Positions 24,663-38,353 of a stretch of 64,000 nt of DNA are shown here, one piece after another. Position numbers and translations under genes: made by a program. The stretch's first letter is position 1. Each line of letters begins with the position of its first letter. Origin of the DNA: Sthenelais limicola (Eukaryota > Annelida > Polychaeta > Phyllodocida > Sigalionidae). The notes under the pieces were generated by a model, which searched no databases, had not been told where the DNA came from, and was given only the letters and a program-made list of their open reading frames with translations. The stretch is from positions 45,259,744 to 45,323,743 of the forward strand of contig OW804096.1 in the NCBI GenBank assembly GCA_942159475.1, in the 5' to 3' direction.

Positions 24663-24691
24663 ATGGGCGACGAAAATATTGTTCGACAGTT
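24663..24691 (+). CDS. Candidate alternative first coding exon of gene B
   Basis: The ATG has a purine at -3 and G at +4 (AAGATGGGC). The frame MGDENIVRQ plus two bases (TT) ends at the full consensus donor GTGAGT. It leaves in phase 2, and the large exon at 61294 needs exactly two bases before its first G. The join would give a Leu codon and MGDENIVRQL-MSGEEASIPD. It implies a 36.6-kb intron. The short length makes chance possible, but start context, donor, phase and the upstream CGCG cluster agree. It could instead start an unrelated gene. Confidence 0.35.
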
Positions 24692-25088
24692 GTGAGTCAG
24701 TAAGAAATAGGATTTCATCCCCCACCCATATCTTGTATTTCCAATCTTTGTAATTTCCGATTGCCCAAATTGATAACATGTTCAATGTGAAAGTACTTTT
24801 ATTTCTTTGTTATTTTTCAATTGACCGGAAATCCCAAACTGGGACTGAATTATTTCTAGGTACGTCTGTGCTATGTCTTTTTCTTTGCAAGACTGTCTCA
24901 TTCCAATCACGGCAAAGACGTGACACTTGGGATTTGATAGCTGAATATACGCCCTCCTCTAAACCTAGATATTTTGTCTTCTTGCCATATCTAAACGATG
25001 GAGAATGACATAGGTATATTAGGATGGATAATAATTTCAATGGTGCTTTTCTCTACCCCCCCCCACCTCTGCCCGTTTGCCTGTCTTG

Positions 25089-25121
<33 letters not shown>

Positions 25122-25270
25122 GTCTATCTTCTGTCATATCTGTTTATCTACCGTGTCATACTATCTACCTATTGTTTGTATTTTCTATCTGTCTCTATCT
25201 ATCTTCTGCCATTCTATCTACCTATCCTTTTATTTATCTATCTGTCTCTTTCTCTGTCTGTCTCTCCTCC
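25089..25270. repeat. TATC/TCTG microsatellite
   Basis: Uninterrupted TATC units to about 25120 decay into mixed TATC and TGTC sequence. All three plus-strand frames stay open across it as Leu/Ser/Ile/Tyr repeats, which explains the overlapping ORFs. Confidence 0.9.
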
Positions 25271-27620
25271 CCTCCGCCCCACAACGCACAGTTCCCTGAT
25301 TTACTATAGTTGAAGACAGAAACAATTCATTACTTATTCATGTAGCGTTTGCACTGCGTTTATTACGCGTCAATATTTACTCCCTTTACACCCACAGTAA
25401 ATATCGCGATCAATACCAAGCAAATTATCCCCAGTCCTACCCCGGAACTGAAACAACAATCTTCTGATTTAGAGTCACATCCGCAAGGCGGCAACTCCAG
25501 GACTTAGACCGTCCAGAAAACCTGCCTATGCCATCGTACGGCTTCCATATTTTTCTTTTATTTGCCATCCCCCGAACCTCTAGATAAGAGATCCCCAATT
25601 ACATTTTAGTTAGAAATCTTGGTCTGAGACTTGCATCTTTGTATTAATAAATCCTTGATAATTCTGACTTGCCGTATTTATAAAAGAAAGGTGATTCCAC
25701 TTAGTTCACCACTAGCTACCACTGTCTATTCACCTTCTACAAAATAGTTTTGCACCACGCTTTAGTCAGCTCACGACTGACAAAATATTTAATTATATTG
25801 TTTGGGATGCAAATCGTAATCATCACGAATGTGTATGAGGTGATTAAGCACCACGATTTCTGACTCATTGAAGTACCTTGCATTGGGTGTTTCGATCCTG
25901 TTAAATTGAAAGCATTTTCACATCCTGTTCCTCGTATGAATAGAAGTATTGAAACTCCTCCAAACTCCTAAGGTCCGTTGCATTCAGTGTTACTTTTACG
26001 TTTTAGATGTTTTTTGTTTTTATTTCATACCGACAGAAATTTCTAAGCACCTGCCCACACCCCTATCAATGACTAAGCAGGTTCACGGGGCAACATGAAA
26101 TTGACAGCAATGAGCTATTTATAGGTGATGACGTCATGTCCCCGCCTCCTGCTGATGTGTCTTATCACAAGCCTGTTGACATGCGCCATGGGGTTTATTA
26201 CCGAATGATTAGTTAATAAATTTGGTTTTATCCTCAAAGCCATCTAGATAAAAGAATTGTCCTGTCCTCCATATTGCAGAACTCTTTAATCCTTTTCCCC
26301 ATTTCTTTATCGGTTTCTTATTTTCTCCCAAGTCTTCCTAAATTGTTATGTCATTTCCCAAGGTCGTATTTATCTTATGACCGTTCCATATTTTTTCCTC
26401 TGTCTTTATTTTTAATCCGTTTCTCACTCCTGCTTTTCCTTCATTTTTCCCCATTCAGGTCTCCTTCTCTCCTCTTTTTATATTCTCTTTGGCATTAGAT
26501 TTCTCTAGATCACGAGGGATTTTTGTCCTCGTTTATATTTTCCAGTTTCCCCCATCTTTTCTATATCTTTTGCTTGGAAAGTGTTAGAACAATGTAGATT
26601 CTTATCTCCATGGCCGGTATTTTGAGTCCCAAGAACACAAACGTTGAAAGAGTAGAAGCAAGGTTAATAAGAGAGATAAATAATGAATAGGAAAACATGG
26701 GAATGTGGCATTGTCAAAAAGAAAATGAACATAGAATGTTTAATCAGTCCCAGACGTGTGTCTCATAGGATTTCAAGGCAATCATTTAAAAATGAATTAA
26801 ATTTGAATGGCGTGGAGGCTTCAGATTCTTGCTGAGTCAGGGATCAGTCAAATTAGTTTTCGTCATTTTTTAAAATTACTGCTTTTGAGCTTTTCACAAG
26901 GTTTAGGTTTTGTGAATTACGTTTCACACATGCGCATTTCAAGCTGTGATGATGACGCTTGACTGTAGCGGCAATTTGGACACAAAGGCAACATTTATAA
27001 AAGGTTTAATCCAAACAATTAAATTACCTAAAAGGAAGGAATTTCTGGAAAGGAAGGATGCGGTAGTGAAGAAAGTAATGGAGTATTAGTGAATGGAAGG
27101 CAAGAGAACCTTGTTAGAGTTTAAGATAAGTTATGAGAAGGGAAGAAGTTGTAGTAGACAAATATGGAGGTCATCGAGGAACATGGCAGATTGTGTTGGT
27201 ACGAGGAAAGGAAAAGAGGTCATTGGGTTTGGAAAAGGAAAGCACAAGGACATTGCAGTCTAGCCTCAAAGCCTTGTATGTATGTATGTATTAGTTTTAT
27301 TTCTCATTTTTATACAGTTACATCATATAATAAAAATGGAAAAATGGATTTTTGTGTCCTTCTTTGTTAAAAACATAGGTATTCCCGGACGTCCATTTTG
27401 GTCTCTGATCGTTTTCTTTTCTTAAGAGTTCAGTGTCCGTTTTGTTGTGATATTTTACGGTCTTCCAGTAATTACTCATACTATACTTCTATTTTTATAA
27501 AATATATATAACAATGACAGAAAAGTCAAATTCACAATGCTTAATCCTAACAATTACAGCTTCACATCTAATATTTGATTCTACACATTGTAGATTATAT
27601 TATTACATGTAGTATTGACT

Positions 27621-27784
27621 TCCAGATCAGATAAGAATGGTATTTCAGTAATTGGACGTCCGCGCTAATGGATTTCCTGGCCTGGAGTAGGCGTCCTAAT
27701 GGGTTTTAATGTTATTTTGCGGTTTGGAGCGAGAGGCGTTCCTTCAGTTTGGAGTGACTCTCTCAACTCCGAGCCTAGACTGAT
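27621..27784. mobile_element. MITE-like element, copy C
   Basis: The interior and right end match copy A: GGAGTAGGCGTC.TAATGGG, TTGCGGTTTGGAGCGA and the terminal GAGCCTAGACTG. The left terminal repeat is missing or too diverged to recognise. It has no coding capacity. Confidence 0.5.
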
Positions 27785-29758
27785 CAATTTGGAAAGGAGA
27801 AAGATTTAAATAGAGAAAACATATTGAAGTAAATGAGAAGTTGCTCTTGAAGACTGGAAAAAAGAGGAGGGATGCTAGGCTGAGTACACACAGAGGCGGG
27901 GAACCTCTTATCCTCTTACGCGAATCCACACCATGTACACAGACCATCCTGCAAAGAAGAATTTAAAATATCAAAATAATGTTCAACTCAGTTTCAAGCA
28001 ATCTCTGTTAAAGAAATTAAGTCTGGGGCACTCTAAGAAATTAACCCCAAGGCACGTTGTGTGACGTCATAATTAAAATAGATACTTAATTGAAGATGAC
28101 TCAGCTTATTGTGCTGGGAAAAATCGCTCAAAATTCAAATCATGAAAGCAAATGTCTGTGCAAAGTGGACCAAAACTCGGAGAAAGGTATCCGTTTTTAT
28201 TATGCAGGAAAACAATTGGAAAAAAATGATAAGCGAGTGATCATTGTAAAACCGGTTACAACTTTTATATCGCATTCTCTTCAATTGTAATCGTAACCGA
28301 CGCACTGACATGTGTCTCTACGGTTGTTAAATCTGGTATATTACTTAGCTATGCTATTTATTCCCTAATGTGACATAACAATGTTAGGTTTGGGGACTAT
28401 TTCTTTTTCATTTTTCTTCACTATTTTGTATACATCATTGGAAACCACACATAGTAGGTATATACGAAGCATCAACCACTCCCCATTATCAACTTAACAA
28501 CTCATATCAATACACGATGGTGTAAATGCCGATCCACCAGAGGCCAATCCTCTCCCTTGTACATAGAACCTCGACCCTTAGTTACCCTTCGTCTTCGTAT
28601 GTGCCCTCTGTGTCCTGGATGAAGTCTGGTATTGAGACAAATCTGTACAAATTATTGTAACTCTGTTCTTGCCTCCGCTTTTGTTTGGCATGATAGCTCC
28701 TTGGATTGTCGGCTGGGGCCCTGCTTCGATCCATTTTTTCTATAAATCGTTTTTTTTTGCAAGAGACCCATCAATGAGAATCAACGCAAGCCTGGTTACT
28801 TTCGTTCCAATTAATCTTATTTCAAGTTTCCCAAATCAATAGAGACTTTGTGGGGAATAGTTTTTAAAAAGTCCCGACAATCGCCTTTCTTGGGTGAACG
28901 TCCTGGGGGTGGGAGGCGGCGTTGGGGAGTGGGGCTAATGCCATTCTTCGGGAGCTACAGTATTAGGGGTAAAAACGGCCCAGCACCCCCTTCTTGGTTA
29001 CTACGATACATGTCCCCACAGCAGATGTTATATAAGTATAAGTCCTGGTATGCATCTATAATCTCCATGGAAACACATACATGCTGCGTGTGCATTTACC
29101 TCGATGTTTTATACCTTCTTTGCTGTAAGACTTTTTTGAGTGAGTAGTTTGCAATTTCAGGTTTGGAACCTCTGGAAATAACGGATTTGATATAGTTTGA
29201 ATTGATTAGATCTATCATTATTGACCCCGGATAGTAATTCTAATAGTTGTGGGACAAATTACATGATATCATCACAGTATTCACGTACAATTAATTACAT
29301 ATCTAAAAATACATATTAATAAATATAAATAAGTATAACATGTCATGGGAAAATATTTCAAATGCCATACACATCGCTCAATTTAAAGCTACCCATTATA
29401 TTCATGTAATTATGGATTTTTTAAATGAGAAAAAAAGTCGCTGAAATAAGAGTTATAAGAAATAAAAAACAACTTCAAATTTCTTGCAACAATACTCTAG
29501 GGACAAAATCTGAGTTTGAAGATTTTATTTTTCAAGCATGGGAGTAAAATATATAAGGCAATTAAATTGTTACCAGATCATCGAGATGACATGTTGAACT
29601 GCTGATTAGCATAACTGGGGTATGGACTTAATAATGAAGTAATCGGATACACAGTGGTACAAAGATTATGCCACCATCCCTACACTCTCAAAGCTCTCCG
29701 AGGCAACATCTGTGCCAGAACCTAAAATGGGTCCTTCTGATGAAACGAATATTTACTG

Positions 29759-29870
29759 TCTTAGGTGAAGGAACCTGACAATTCTAAAGGATGGCATGCT
29801 CTTTACAAATCTAGATATGAAGGAGAATATCTGGGTTTATTAGACGACTGTCAAGAATCATATTTCTTTA
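29759..29870 (+). repeat. Diverged direct duplication, copy 1
   Basis: It shares AACCTGACAATT, CTAGATATGAAG and GACAACTGTCAAGAATC-like blocks, in the same order, with 30339-30476, about 600 bases away. It could be a local duplication or two inserts of one repeat family. Confidence 0.6.
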
Positions 29871-30338
29871 AGTGCAGTGGTTGTATAGCCCTTGTTTGCA
29901 CAAGTTGACAGGGGTCAGATTTGTGAGGAGAGGAGATGATGAGTGGGTGTTGGAGTGCAGCTGGCAGAGGTATATTGTGAAGTTCTTCAAACAATCATTT
30001 GCCATTATTACGATTTATGCCATCCAGGGTAGCCAAGTAATTTCTTAATCGTTGGTCCCTTGTAACTTTGCATTCAATATTGTCGTTCCTACAATAATTA
30101 GATGAACTGCAATCAAATATATCCTCTACTCATTTGTGGACATAATTATTGTATGTCTGTATCTTACATGTAAGCATCAGGTAGGCAGTGGTAAATATAT
30201 GGGCTGAGGTGGTTGTGTGGCAGTGTGTCCTAGACGGTGAATAATTATGTTAATCGAATTTTTAATCAAAGCCTGGAAGGGTTGCTTCTTGCTAGGACGT
30301 GGAAACAAGGGTAAACGTAAATAATGCATTAAATGATG

Positions 30339-30476
30339 TCTTATGTGAAGAAACCTGACAATTATATCTCTCATCCAGCATAGCTGGAGGGGGAGTCATT
30401 GAAATGGTGACAAACCTAGATATGAAGAAGAATCTCCGGGTTAATTTATTAGACAACTGTCAAGAATCGTATTTCT
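30339..30476 (+). repeat. Diverged direct duplication, copy 2
   Basis: Counterpart of 29759-29870. It differs by substitutions and about 25 extra bases between the first and second shared blocks. Confidence 0.6.
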
Positions 30477-32154
30477 AAGCTGACAAAGAATGTTAAAGAA
30501 AAGACTCTCGGAAAAAATATAGCCCAATAGCAGAAGGTCATGGCAAAGGATTAGACTAATAGAGGATGAAGTTGACGAAGGAGGACAGGTTTTTTAATGT
30601 TTTGTTTTGTTGTTGTTAAGTTTATTTAGTTTAACATTACTTATGTACTATGTTATTCCTAGCTTGTCTGAAGCTAATTGACTCATACTATGAAAAAAGG
30701 CTCAAATTATATTTTAGATGCAAGATGTTCCAACATTAGAAAAAGATATACTCCATTATTTGATAGAAATCTACTCAATAAGTGAAGACATAGCTTAGGT
30801 TTGTAGGGTATGATTTGCTCAGTCAATTGCGATATACAACCATTAGAATTGAATAATCCATGTTTTGTAAAAGGCAAATGTATAGACTCACAAAGTGGTC
30901 ATACCAAAAGTACAATTAAAAAGTCTGAAACAGATTAGTACGACCTCTGTAGTCATAATGTAATATTATTCACAGCTGTTTAGTAGCAAAGAAGGCCTTA
31001 CATATTTAATCTCACACATTAATGATCACAAAACCACCACTTTTGAATCGACTCCAATACTTCCACACCTATATTTAAATACGCTAGGTCATTTAAAACT
31101 CTATCCCATTCATGTAACCCGTTCGAACATATAACAAGTGAGTAACCATCTAGTTGTTCCTGCCTTTGTCCATCTGTCCCCCTGTGTTAGAGGTGTGGGC
31201 GTGGCGTCAAAGGTGATTGACAGGTGTAAGCTGATCACTGCTAACATCTGTCAGTTTCCTCACCCATGGTTACCATGGCCACCAAGCGTGTACATGGTGT
31301 CTGCAGTCTCAGCATATCTTTCACTTTGACTTTCGTGTTGCCTTTGTCGGTACTTAAACATACAATAGGGGATTTGTGCCAGGCACAGCGCATAGTCCAA
31401 GTTAGGGGTTATGGTGTGGGATGCGGTCATTTTGTTCACTTGAGAAAACCTGTTCAAGCACTGAGGTGAAACCGTAACAGGTGACATTGAGTTCAAATAT
31501 CATCTTTGCAAGCAAAGAAATAACTTCTCAAAATGCCAATATTTTCTAATTATTGGATGACGCTCCCCATGGAATTACCACAAGAACAATATTCCTTTAA
31601 TTAGTAATACCTTGTTATAACGTATTCTCTCTTTGACTGTTATAACCAGTCTTTTTAATTCTTTGGAATACTTTAGCAATTTTAACATGACCCTAACCCC
31701 TTTCTGCAGGTTGTGTACTCAGTACTTACATTGCATCCATTAGGTTTTGAAAGAAATGTGTAGGCATGCATATTATTTCGAAAGCTACGTTTATACTATG
31801 GTCAGTGATATCAGTGATTGTCCCCAATTCTCATTTCATATTGGCTTTTTGCTAATCCCTTAACTTGATATGTTTGATAATATGGTAATTTTATTATCGA
31901 GTGACCCTGGGTGAGCACGATGCGTCCGCACACTCGATCACGTGGTATATATTTGCATAATTAGGTGCATAAACATATTTTATTAGTAATTTTATCCGTG
32001 TTTCTATTTGAATAATTTCTATTTGTGATTCCTGTGGTTTCTTCTCTAATGATTTATCTGACATCTTGCCCATAATATTTCCCCGTACTTGCCCTCTCCT
32101 CGTCCCTGTCTTTTTGGTGTTCTATATCTATAAAATGTTGATGCCTATATATCC

Positions 32155-32480
32155 AGGAGAATGTAGGAGAGGGGTGGGTGTATTGATGGGCATTAGGGTA
32201 ATAGGCAAGGAAAGGAACAGTGGGGAAGCAGGAGCAAGGAGGAGATGAAGAGAAGGCTGGGGAAGGTGGTAAAAAATGAGAATAAAACTATATAAAGCAA
32301 GAAAAAGTGGGTAGAGAGGAGGCCAGGGGGAGTTGAACGTGATATAAGAAGGGGAATATAATGGAGGAAATAGTTGATCAGGGGGATAGGCAGTAACAGA
32401 GGATGCTCGAGGAAGGGGTGTGCCTATAAATGGATGGTGGGGTCCGAGGGTCGGTTGTGGGGCTTCGCTAACACATGTAT
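32155..32480 (+). other. Purine-rich tract
   Basis: About 300 bases strongly biased to A and G on the plus strand. The Pro/Leu/Ser-rich minus-strand ORF (32128-32520) follows from this bias and is not taken as a gene. Confidence 0.5.
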
Positions 32481-35400
32481 CATGCATGCATTCATGATTA
32501 GAGCTGTCAAAAGGGAACAAAAACCTATCTGGGTCAGGCTATAAATAGAATGAAAGTTTGAAAGGCACTAGGGGACGAGTATAATTGTTTCATCGCCATC
32601 ATGTTCTGGAAATTTTTTTTTTTTTAAAGTTACAAAAATGAGGGGCGTCGACACTAGTCGATAGACGTTATTTAGAGAAGAAAGTATTCCCATCGAAATA
32701 TTCATGTCTATCCACCCTTTAAACACTAAAACGATCGGGTTTAACCCGTTGTATGTATTTGATGGATGCACAGCCAGGATGAATAATGTGGTCGAAGACT
32801 GGGCGATGCCACAGGCAGCGGGTAATCGAGAAAGGTTATAGATTTGTAATTAAAAAGGGTTTAGTCGCTGCATTATAGTATTGAGGCTATGGGAAATCAT
32901 TAAAAGTCATGAATATCAAAAGTCCTATCTCCCCTACCTTTACAAACCTTATTTGACAATGCAATCTGTTCATTCCCTTTGCAAAGAGAAAGCCATCTTT
33001 CCTTTTTCCTCTACTACTTACAATTACATTAACCAGAAATCACTATCCATCTTAATTAGAGACCTTGTTATCCACCGCATTTAGTTTCGGCTATGTGAGT
33101 TTCCGAGCTGGGTTTTTTTGCTATCGGTCTAATGTTCCCCTTAGAGGCCAGTTTTGAATACAACCTCCAATTTCCCCATCAGGATAAAAACATGCCCATT
33201 GGAAACCCGTAACCCGATACAACACGCCTGGCTGAACAGCTTTCCGTGAAAAAAAATGCACTAGATATGAAATGTCAATGTCATCACAGGAATAAAAAAA
33301 GAGTTGGGAGAAAAATATGAGAATGATCAGGTAAAGTGGTCGGTTAATAAATCCATAGTTTGTTTGCTGTGTTCAGACGGTTGTTTGCTACGGTACTGCA
33401 AGTGTAGTATGCGCTGACAATATACCAATCAGAGTCAAATTAAATCCAAATAATTCTATATCTGTGTTGACCACTTGGTTTGTGTTAATGACATTTATCT
33501 TCAGGAAAGATTATACATGAAGAGATCGAGTAGTATATGGCGTGAATTCATTTCAAAACACTCAAACTTCTGTCCAAAATAGAATCAGTACAAGTGACAC
33601 TTCAGTACGTCTAGCTCTATACTGGAACTGTGTTGCAATGTACAATTGCTATTATTTCGTTTTTGTGAAGAATGGGATATTTTTTAGCATCCATATCCTT
33701 CCCGTTGTGAATTGATTGTAGCATGCTATATACCCCTGGAACTGGTGTCAGACTGACTTATAAGGATTTAGCATGACTCAACTTCTCAGACACTCCTACT
33801 GGAACTCCTAGATACTACAATAACCGGCAGTATGGAACACCAGCATCTATACACCAACGACTAACGTGCATTATTCCGTTAATAAACTACACTAAAAGTG
33901 TTTTTCTCACATGGATAATAATGGAGACAGACTCAGGTTTGTTTGGAAGGATTATAACATGTTAGTTTTACCCCCTGTGAGGTCCTCCCCACTATAGTGG
34001 GAGGAAACTAAGCAGGAGAGGTAGAGAAAGAGTCAAGTGCATGTAACTATGCAAGGAGTGTGTGGCTGTCCTCTTCATTGTGCGCCTGCGTCGTCCACTC
34101 CTAGAGCTCACTTGATCCTGTGCACCTGTTCCTTCTGTCTGAAGTCTTACACCTGCCTCTCTTCTCACATATTAATATTCCTATCCTGCTCTCTATTCTG
34201 GTTAGACTTCCCTTGTTGTGATCTGATTTCTTAGCATTCTTCTTTTTCCCCTCCATCATGTCTTGTCTCCTAGCTCCTCCACTTCTCTTAATCAATATCG
34301 CTCTCATCTTCTATCTACACTCTCTCAGCTGTCCTTTTATTTTATACCTCATTCCACTCTCACTTTCCTCCTATTCCTAGCGTCTGGTCTCTTCCTTTCT
34401 ATCACCTCCTCCTGTTTCCTTTGCCACTTGTTGGCCAATTTAATACACACTAAATGGATCAGATGTACACGTATAGGTGGCAGAGATATGTGTGGAAAAT
34501 ATCTAGGTGAAAGAGATATTTCATCAGAAGCTTATGACGCATAGTTTACCCTCAGCTGGCACAAGATAACGGTTTCATCAACATCTTAATCCATATTTCA
34601 GGTTACAATTAAAAGGGACTAAATGGCAAACCACAGGGGTTGCCCAAGTGACAAGAATTACATTAATTTAGGTTTCGCTGTTACAAACGGGGGCTAATAT
34701 TTTGGCTCGACCCCTGGCGATGGGGCAAAAGGTTGGGGTCGATGTTAGCACTGGCCAAGGACATTGGTTGTGAGAGGAAAGGGTGGTGGGGTGGGGGTGG
34801 GAGTGCCCATTGTGGTACGGTTTGCCTTTGTGTGCGAGGGCTTGCAGGGGTTGATAACAAAGAAACGCATAATGCCTTTATGGCACAATAGTGACAGGCG
34901 GCACGGGCTAGCTCTAGCTCTGTCCCATATAAAATACACAATAGAGAGGACCAAGACTACTGCAGTAGACATGAATAATTATACTTGTACACACTTCTTT
35001 ATAAAGAGTATTGCTGCCATGCCATGAGATTGATGGAATACTTGTTCAAAGCGTGTTTTGTGCTCGTTAATTAGTTAATTAATTAACAGTTTGAACAACA
35101 TGCTGTATACTAGAATATAGGATTGGCTGGGGCTTATCCATTCTAAGAAGAATAGGCCTGGATAGTGTATGTATTAAGCCTGTGTCGATAACTTTGGATT
35201 GCCACTTTATTCTTTGAAAGGATAAAAAAGACCTGATTAATCATGTCGTATACATATTTCAATGAACTGCCTCTATATCATTCAGACATGTAGGTCAATG
35301 ACGTATGTGAATATACTTAAAAGTGTTCAGGTATGTGAGGATCTGAATTAGTAATCGATAGACATTGCTTGCACTGTGGGTTGTCTTACCTCGCCGCCCC

Positions 35401-37929
35401 TGCCTGAACATCTATACTGCTAAAGAAAGAGACCATTTTCATTTAATACTATAAAAAGGGAAAAGAGAAAAAGACTATGAGAAGCCTTTATCGATGTCAT
35501 AGTTGCGGTATATAACTGGAAATCATTTGAGTAGTAAGATTGATATCTTCAAATTCCACCTAACATTATGAATGCATATTAGAGATGCCCTGGAAATGTA
35601 TTCGTTTCAGGCTCCAACAATTGTATGAAATCAAATAAACTGATAATAACAAATAAACAAATAGATAGATTTCATTATAACTTCAGAAGTCCAGGTGGTT
35701 TCTTCCTGGGAACAGCTCATACTCATTATCACTTAGTTAATATCTCCCGAGTAGTGCCCTAGGACCTTGGTATGGACCCTGAACTACAGGAATTATCACA
35801 AAAACACAAGAGAAAAGTCAATAATAATAGTAATAATATTAGTACTGAATCACATTTGTGGCTTATAATCAGCACAGAGGAGTACTATGGAAACCAACAA
35901 AATATTTGTATGGCCATTATCGAAGTTATGACGGCGTTTTCAATTTTCAGAAACGAACATTAATCCCTCGCAGGTTGCGTAAGAATAATAATGTCATGAA
36001 CAAAAGAATTTAAAAAAAATCATCATAGATTTCACCATTATATTTTGTTCCTCAAGAAAATAGGAAGATTCGGCTTCTGCATGAGGTCTGTCTACCAACC
36101 GGTATCCTAATTTAATTAGATATGATTAGCCAAACGTCAATTAGCCAATTGATCGGCACAATGATATAAGCACTAATTAAAAAGGTATCATACAAATTGC
36201 TGTTTAAAGCGTGAACAACCCATTGTTCGGTTTAATAATAATAGTTTAAGTCTGTGGCTCGTTGAATTGTCATTTTACCGACAGCAATTTAACTTCTGCA
36301 AGCTAAACAATGCTACACGGTGTACAATGCCCCTGGGCATTTGGACCTGCTTGACTGCATCAAAAACTACAAATATAGTATTTTAAAAAATCAAACAACA
36401 AAATCTTAATGCGTGTATTGAACTGTGGTGAATGGAAGGTGAATCAATGGGAGTTAGTGTAAATGATTCATTTCCGCCCACCGTCTCTTGCACTGATATG
36501 GCACATCAACAAGGATGGGTTAAAGGGGGCGGCGCAATATTAAAGATGGGGTAATATTTCTTACATCTTTCCCGGCCGTTGCGTATTGATAAAAAGCGGG
36601 GGATAAAAACGCCTTAAAACTATTAAGGAGAACGGTTGTTGATGAAATACCCAGTTTGGAACACCGGGAGAAAGAAGTGCATGGGTTAGACCTAGGTCCT
36701 AACCCAGACCTAAATTAAATCCAACCTTTTACTTCAATGTATAACAGCAAACGATGTGTGCAACGTTTACTGTAGTTACTGCTCGCTGAATGAGCCGTCG
36801 CTTTTGTTCAGGCCAGATGCATTAAATTTATGCTGATCCGATACTGAAAGATGGAATTTAGTATTGATAAATTTCGATAATATGGCCCATCAATAAATAT
36901 AACAGCATAGGATACGTTCATAGGATTACCATCTGCGTGTTGGATGTTGGATACATTATTAATGTATGCATCTTTATCTGGCGATATATAAGGTCTATCC
37001 ATTTTATGCACCAGGTACAGTTTCCCATCTGTGTTCTGAGAATTCATTCACATTTTATGGTAATAGGCTCATTCATAAACCTGTCTTACTTGAATTTTGA
37101 ATTCAATGAAGAAACTGTTCTTTCAGATACATATTGCATCATAATCCATAAGTCTAGTCATTGTATGAAAGATGGATTTAGTATGCACACTGGGTAGCTT
37201 TGATATATCGTCTTAGATAATTGCACCCCATTCATTCACACCTTATAAATCGTGATTATTCATTGGTAATGTAAATTATGTATGGCTAGTTGTCCATTAC
37301 AGTACATCGGTGGCTAGAGCATCGATATATAATAGTTAATGGATAATTTTATTTATGAATGTTGTATTCAAATTATAAGTATTTCATTTGAATATATTAT
37401 GTTAATGTCATATAGCATCATACAATCGGAGATGACACCTTGTTCAGAGATATGAGATCTAATGAGTCGAATAATTGGTCAAATATTGGCGTTCTTGCTT
37501 TCTTCAATGTAGCAATTTGATTCATGGGACATGAACTGTGTCTCAGCTGAAATTATAGACTATTACAGTTGGGGAGTTGTGATGCAATGATGATAAACTT
37601 AAATAAAACGTTTACAAATACAGGTACGCCTATATGGAAAATATGTTAAATGTCTAGGTGCTATATTTTATTGTATACGTTATATTGGCAGCTGTTTTAC
37701 TCCGGGTATTTAACATGTCCTAAAGTTGTTCCATCCAGCTAGTTTTGTCTTAAGTTTAGAACTTCTTCATTACCATTGTTCTTCTCTCTCTCCCTCTCTC
37801 CACAGACTGGGGCATCCAAAAGCCAAAATATCATATTCATTTACATTTATACTTGATGTATCGCTATGGGAGTTTCCATGTGTGCTAAAGCCCTGACATC
37901 CTATCTTTAGTTCTATAGGCCGTCAGCAT

Positions 37930-38353
37930 TGCCTCTTAGGCTCTCCCTGCCTCTCTCCCTCCAACATGGGCAGCAGCAGCGGAGAGCGGTAGGAGCTTCA
38001 GCAGCTGGCGTATCTCCCTCCTCTCTCCTTTCTCTCTCTCCCTCTTTCCCCACACTCACACAACATTCAGGCTGCAGGCAAAGCAGGACCGACTCCTAGT
38101 TGTTACGGAGCCTGGCGTAGCACCGCCTGCAAGCCACCGTTTTACCTTATACCTTACGATTCTTACGTTTGTGCTTGAGCTACGTCCCGAGGATATATCA
38201 CTCCATTATGATGCTCGTGGATGAGGAAAGGTTCTGTGGATAGGCTAAATGTGGTAATTCTGAGGATTTTCTGACCGACCGGAAGACTTGGGAGACAGGC
38301 CAGGGAGCTGGGTTGTGCTGTACCGGGATGGAGAGTAGGGGAGGCCGGGGGAG
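37930..38353 (+). promoter_or_regulatory. GC-rich promoter-like block with possible 5' exon of gene B
   Basis: This interval is GC-richer than its surroundings, with CT-rich tracts and several CpG. It ends at a consensus-like donor, GGGGGAG|GTGAGG, at 38353/38354. It fits a TATA-less promoter plus a non-coding first exon for the plus-strand gene whose ATG sits one base behind an acceptor at 61294. Several short upstream frames are present (MGSSSGER, stop; MMLVDEERFCG, stop). No transcription start can be placed from sequence alone. Confidence 0.35.
37966..37988 (+). CDS. Candidate alternative first coding exon of gene B (possible N-myristoylation start)
   Basis: ATG GGC AGC AGC AGC GGA GAG CG is followed by GTAGGA, a weak but possible donor. 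If spliced to 61294, the split codon is CG+G (Arg) and the protein starts MGSSSGER-MSGEEA. MGSSS fits the N-myristoyltransferase pattern (Gly2, Ser at position 6 or near). Without splicing the frame stops at once after GER, so it may only be an upstream ORF in a 5' untranslated region. Confidence 0.2.

Larger units (their letters stand above)
24692..37900. other. Intronic or intergenic sequence
   Basis: No accepted exons. Contents include a TATC microsatellite (25089-25270), MITE copy C, a diverged direct duplication (29759-29870 and 30339-30476) and a purine-rich tract at 32155-32480. Several acceptor-like sites (for example at about 31710 and 37805) lead only to short frames closed by stops. 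Confidence 0.45.

Noticed and set aside
37805..37890. Possible exon after a very strong CTCTCTCCACAG acceptor
   Set aside because: The best frame gives only about 26 codons to a stop with unremarkable His/Tyr-rich sequence and no polyadenylation signal. It was kept as a site to check only.
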